Shown here: piece after piece, positions 61,036 through 64,000 of the stretch | How positions within the stretch are numbered: the first letter of the stretch is position 1 | Layout: every line of letters begins with the position of its first letter | DNA from: FEN-1219 sp963744305 | GTDB taxonomy: Bacteria; Pseudomonadota; Gammaproteobacteria; Steroidobacterales; Rariloculaceae | Assembly (NCBI GenBank): GCA_963744305.1 | Contig: CAVUTF010000007.1 | Location: forward strand, 124,001-188,000 | Length of the DNA: 64,000 bases | Reading direction: 5' to 3' | Made by a program: the position numbers and the translations under genes | Notes under the pieces: model-generated | What the model saw: only the letters and a program-made list of their open reading frames with translations | Databases searched by the model: none | Told to the model about the DNA's origin: nothing

Positions 61036-61777
61036 TCAGTACAGCGCGGCCGCGAGCTTGCGGCGATACTCCGCGACGAGCTCGGGCTGGTCCGCCGCGA
61101 GCCCGAACAGGGCGAGCAATTGCTTGCGCGCTTCGCCATCGCGCCAGTTCTTCGCGCGGCGCACGATCTCGACGAGCTCCGCCATCGCTTCGGCGTAGCG
61201 GCGCTGCCCCGCGTAGAGCGCGGCGAGCGCGAGGCGCGCTTCGTGGTCCGCGGGATTCGCCTCGATTTTCGTCTTGAGCTCGTTTTCACCTGGGCCGGTG
61301 GCGCCCGCGCGCGCGTACGCGATGCCCTGGCGCAAGGCGTCGATGCGGGCTTTCAAATCCAGATCCGGTTTGATCACCGCTAGCTGCCGTTCTGCGTCGT
61401 CGTACTGGCCGGCTGCGAACAACGCTTCGGCGTTGCGCAGCGCTTCCTCGTTCAGCGACGGCACGAGCTTTTCGAAGAACGCACGCACCTGGCTCTCGGG
61501 CTGGGCGCCCATGAATTGGGCGGCGGGACGTCCGTTCTTGAAAGCGATCACGTTCGGAATCGAGCGGATGCCGTAGCCCGATGAGAGCTCGGGATTGTCG
61601 TCGGAGTTGACCTTCACTAGCTTCACCCGGCCCCGAGTACTCGCGCGCGACTTTCTCGATGATCGGAGTGAGCGTGCGGCACGGCCCGCACCACGGTGCC
61701 CAGAAGTCGACGACGACGGGCAGCGCGTTCGAGGCCTCGACGACCTCGCGTTTGAAGGTGGCGGTGGTGACATCCAT
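61036..61777 (-). CDS. cnoX: Thioredoxin-TPR protein CnoX (YbbN), one frameshift
   Basis: About 247 residues from ATG 61777. A thioredoxin domain (MDVTTATFKREVVEASNALPVVVDFWAPWCGPCRTLTPIIEKVAREY) shifts frame near 61630 and continues GRVKLVKVNSDDNPELSSGYGIRSIPNVIAFKNGR. TPR-like helices follow (LRNAEALFAAGQYDDAERQLAVI; NPADHEARLALAALYAGQRRYAEAMAELVEIV). E. coli CnoX is a chaperedoxin with SxxC; here the full WCGPC motif suggests redox activity. One surplus base explains the shift. Confidence 0.9.
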
Positions 61778-61832
61778 GAGCTTCTCCGTGAATTGTACTG
61801 CAGCGCAGCCCGTGTTTTGGCAAGCTAATCGC

Positions 61833-63220
61833 ATGCAGGATCGGTCATTGCGAGACATGCGCAGTCGCGGGTGGTGGGTGTCCCTCGCCGTGGTTCTCGC
61901 GCTCGCCGGCGCGGGCGTTTTCGCGGTCCTACAGAGAGGGGCTCGCGACGAGAACGCGGCCAGCGAGCCGGACGCCGAGCCGTCTGCCGCGGCCGGTGCA
62001 GCGCGAGCCGATGCGCTACGACGACGAATATCCCACGATCGGCTACTCCACCGCGCGGCCGACGGATCCCGTCGCGATGCTCGCGGCTCGTCTCGAGTCG
62101 GGCGACGCGAAGCTCGACTTACGCGCAACCGCGCGGCTATCTCGACTCACTGCTCGACGCGCTCGAGATCGATCCCGCTTCGCAGGTTCTCGTGTTCTCG
62201 CAAACGAGCTTGCAGGCGCGGCGCATCCGCCCTGCGGCACCCCGTGCAATCTACTTCAACGACGACGTCTACGTCGCGTGGGTGCAAGAGGGCCCGATCG
62301 AAATAGCTTCGATGGATCCGAATCTCGGCGCGGTCTACTACCTGTTGGAGCAGACACCCGCCGCCGAGCCCAAGTTTGCGCAAGAGTTCACGCGCTGCCT
62401 GAGCTGCCACGACTCGTACTCGCTCTCCGGCGGCGGCGTGCCGCGCCTCATCGTCGGGTCGGGTTACACGGGAGCCGGCGGCGACCTCGTCACGCACGAA
62501 GGCTGGATCTTGGTCACGGACCGCACACCGCTCAAGAGCCGCTGGGGCGGTTGGTACGTCACGGGGCAACACGGCGACCAGGTCCACCTCGGCAACGTGG
62601 TGATCCGGTCGCTCACGGATTTCGAGCGGCTCGAGGAGCTGCGGATCGGCAACATCGAGACGCTCGATCACCTGTTCGACACGACGGCGTATCTCACGAA
62701 CAAAAGCGACGTCGTCGCCCTGATGGTGCTCGAGCATCAGACGAACGTGCAAAACCTAATCACGCGCGTGAGCTATGACGTGCAAACGGCGCTTGCGAAG
62801 GACGGCGGCAGTCCCGCGGCGAGCGAGACGTCGGAGCGGATCTCGGCGTCGGTGGAGCCGCTCGTGCAGACACTGCTGTTCGTCGACGCGATCACGCTCA
62901 CGGCACCGTTGCGCGGCGATCCGGCATTCGTCGACCAGTTCGCGCGGCGCGCGGTGCGCGACCCTTCGGGCCGCTCGCTGCGCGACCTCGACATGACCAC
63001 ACGAATGTTCCGTTACCCATTGAGCTACCTCATTTATTCTCAATCGTTCGACGCGCTGCCGGAGGCGGCGAAGCAGGTCGCCTACAAGCGGATAGCCGAT
63101 GTGGTGAACGGGGTGGATCGCAGCGAGCCGTTCGAGCACCTGACCGACGCCGATCGCACGGCGATCCGCGAGATCGTTGCCGCGACGAAGCCCGACCTTG
63201 CCGCGGTGCTGCGCAACTGA
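61833..63220 (+). CDS. Anchored c-type-cytochrome-like protein, two frameshifts
   Basis: About 460 residues. An N-terminal membrane anchor (GWWVSLAVVLALAGAGVFAVLQ) precedes, after shifts near 62005 and 62125, a periplasmic domain with one haem-binding motif. REPMRYDDEYPTIGYSTARPTDPVAMLAARLESG; QPRGYLDSLLDALEIDPASQVLVFSQTSLQARRI; FTRCLSCHDSYSLSGGGVPRLIVGSGY; WILVTDRTPLKSRWGGWYVTGQHG. The role is unknown. ATG 61857 is an alternative start. It is divergent from the CnoX-like gene. Confidence 0.72.
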
Positions 63221-63239
63221 TGCGCCGTGGCCTCGAGGG

Positions 63240-63695
63240 CTAGCTCTGAGCCTGCCATAGCCAGAGCAGGCGTTCGGCGCATGCGGCGAGCAGTTGCTCG
63301 TCGCGAACTGAAAACGCGTTCACCCGATCGCTCTCGACATCGATCGTCCCCACGACGGCGCCGCGCGCGTCGATGATTGGTTGGATCATCTCGCCGCGCG
63401 TTCCGCCGATCGTCGTCAAATAGCGCGGGTCGCTCGCGACATCCTGGACGATCACGGGCTTCTTGCTCGAGACGGCGGCGCCGTTGAGTCCTTTGGTGAC
63501 CGGAAAACGAGGGTAGGTCGGCGCCTCCGGACCGTTCCAAGCGATGACTGCAATCTCTCGCGCGGAGACGTCGTACACGCCCGTCCACCGATACGCGCCC
63601 AGCTCGCGAATGATGCGCGCGGCCTCGCGTGCTTTCTCCGCGCGGGATCCGCCGGAGTCCGCTAGGCGTTGCAGTGCCGCGAGCTGCTGCTCCAC
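63240..63695 (-). CDS. GAF-domain protein
   Basis: About 151 residues from GTG 63695 (AGGAA lies about 10 bases upstream). One GAF domain: YRWTGVYDVSAREIAVIAWNGPEAPTYPRFPVTKGLNGAAVSSKKPVIVQDVASDPRYLTTIGGTRGEMIQPIIDARGAVVGTIDVESDRVNAFS. It resembles free methionine-R-sulfoxide reductase in layout but lacks its cysteines, so that activity is unlikely. It starts 11 bases after the stop of the upstream PD40-type gene. Confidence 0.8.
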   Translation of the reverse strand: MEQQLAALQRLADSGGSRAEKAREAARIIRELGAYRWTGVYDVSAREIAVIAWNGPEAPTYPRFPVTKGLNGAAVSSKKPVIVQDVASDPRYLTTIGGTRGEMIQPIIDARGAVVGTIDVESDRVNAFSVRDEQLLAACAERLLWLWQAQS

Positions 63696-63705
63696 GCGTT
63701 CGTTC

Positions 63706-64000
63706 CTATTCGCTGCCCGCGGCGGGCGCCGCAAACAGCATGAGAAACTGCCGGCCGTTCGGCATCAGATCGAATTGCCGCCGATACTCGCCTTGCTCGA
63801 AGCCTTTGATCGGCAGCGCGACCGGCTCGCCGACCACAACCGTTTCGTTCATGTCGATTTCGACGCTTACTCTGTAAAGCTCGTGCGCCCGGTCGAAGAA
63901 GATGGAGCCGCCGTCGCGGGCCCACAGCGGGTGGCCGCCACCCTGATGCGTGACTTGGTGACGTTCACCAGTCTGCGCGAAGCTCGCGACCCAAACTTCA
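63706..64000 (-). CDS. PD40/TolB-like beta-propeller protein, C-terminal end (partial)
   Basis: The last about 97 residues of a gene that begins outside the window. EVWVASFAQTGERHQVTHQGGGHPLWARDGGSIFFDRAHELYRVSVEID is a PD40-type propeller blade as found at the C-terminus of many proteobacterial protein kinases and winged-helix proteins. The end, PVALPIKGFEQGEYRRQFDLMPNGRQFLMLFAAPAAGSE, is the usual closing segment. The N-terminal domain, and so the role, cannot be seen. Confidence 0.7.
   Translation of the reverse strand, partial: EVWVASFAQTGERHQVTHQGGGHPLWARDGGSIFFDRAHELYRVSVEIDMNETVVVGEPVALPIKGFEQGEYRRQFDLMPNGRQFLMLFAAPAAGSE

Noticed and set aside
63240..63695. Free methionine-R-sulfoxide reductase
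   Set aside because: The GAF fold fits, but the catalytic cysteines are absent.

Overview
The window reads as chromosomal DNA of a high-GC, respiring, Gram-negative proteobacterium, most likely a gammaproteobacterium. The support is two large TonB-dependent receptors, lipoprotein-type outer-membrane factors, a protein ending in a CFI-box-type C-terminal segment, and many FixL/FixJ-style two-component genes. No rRNA, tRNA, insertion sequence or CRISPR array was recognised. Lineage below class level is inference.

Layout. (1) 1-8.4 kb: a molybdenum/tungsten formate dehydrogenase locus, moeA-fdhB-fdhA-mobB-mobA-(FMN 2-hydroxyacid dehydrogenase)-fdhD. Nearly all genes overlap or abut. (2) 8.4-16.5 kb: a secreted esterase-like hydrolase, a DUF3313 lipoprotein, a Popeye-like cyclic-nucleotide-binding membrane protein, a membrane-anchored glycerophosphodiesterase, and a MASE1 histidine kinase with a receiver-only regulator. 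(3) 16.5-39 kb: an island built around amino-acid decarboxylation and exchange. It holds aspartate 4-decarboxylase plus periplasmic asparaginase, then (divergently) DUF3302-HlyD-outer-membrane factor and an aspartate:alanine exchanger. VIT-like and Ca2+/H+ transporters follow, then three large PLP-fold decarboxylases with two APC-type antiporters, an orphan solute-binding protein and an outer-membrane barrel. (4) 39-50 kb: a FixJ-type regulator, a DUF4398-OmpA protein, two more kinase/receiver pairs, an HdeD-family protein, and a beta-helix/CFI-box protein coupled to an outer-membrane barrel. (5) 50-54.9 kb: folate genes (pabB, fused folK-folP), a second HdeD protein, glutathione-dependent formaldehyde dehydrogenase and a small cytochrome c. 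(6) 54.9-64 kb: a tightly coupled alcohol dehydrogenase-methyltransferase-TonB receptor set, a second receptor, DUF2905, a CnoX-like thioredoxin, a c-type-cytochrome-like protein, a GAF protein and a truncated PD40-type gene.

Together. The decarboxylase/antiporter pairs (Asp/Ala, Orn/putrescine, Arg or Lys/amine) each consume a cytoplasmic proton and exchange substrate for product. With two HdeD-family proteins and a Ca2+/H+ exchanger nearby, the window looks like a dedicated acid-resistance and proton-motive-force module. A recurring near-palindrome, consensus ATTGGACCTTGGTCCTA, occurs at seven intergenic positions (10.58, 11.43, 19.44, 26.46, 41.59, 41.63 and 45.35 kb). These lie before the decarboxylase island, HdeD and several membrane or envelope genes. 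The pattern suggests one response regulator, possibly the FixJ/NarL-type protein at 39.5 kb, controls the set. It resembles the layout of the mycobacterial DosR box.

Caveat. Many genes between about 16 and 39 kb, and a few elsewhere, are broken by single-base shifts, mostly +1 insertions, with the coding sense intact on both sides. I read these as uncorrected sequencing errors and annotate the genes as whole; coordinates span all frames.
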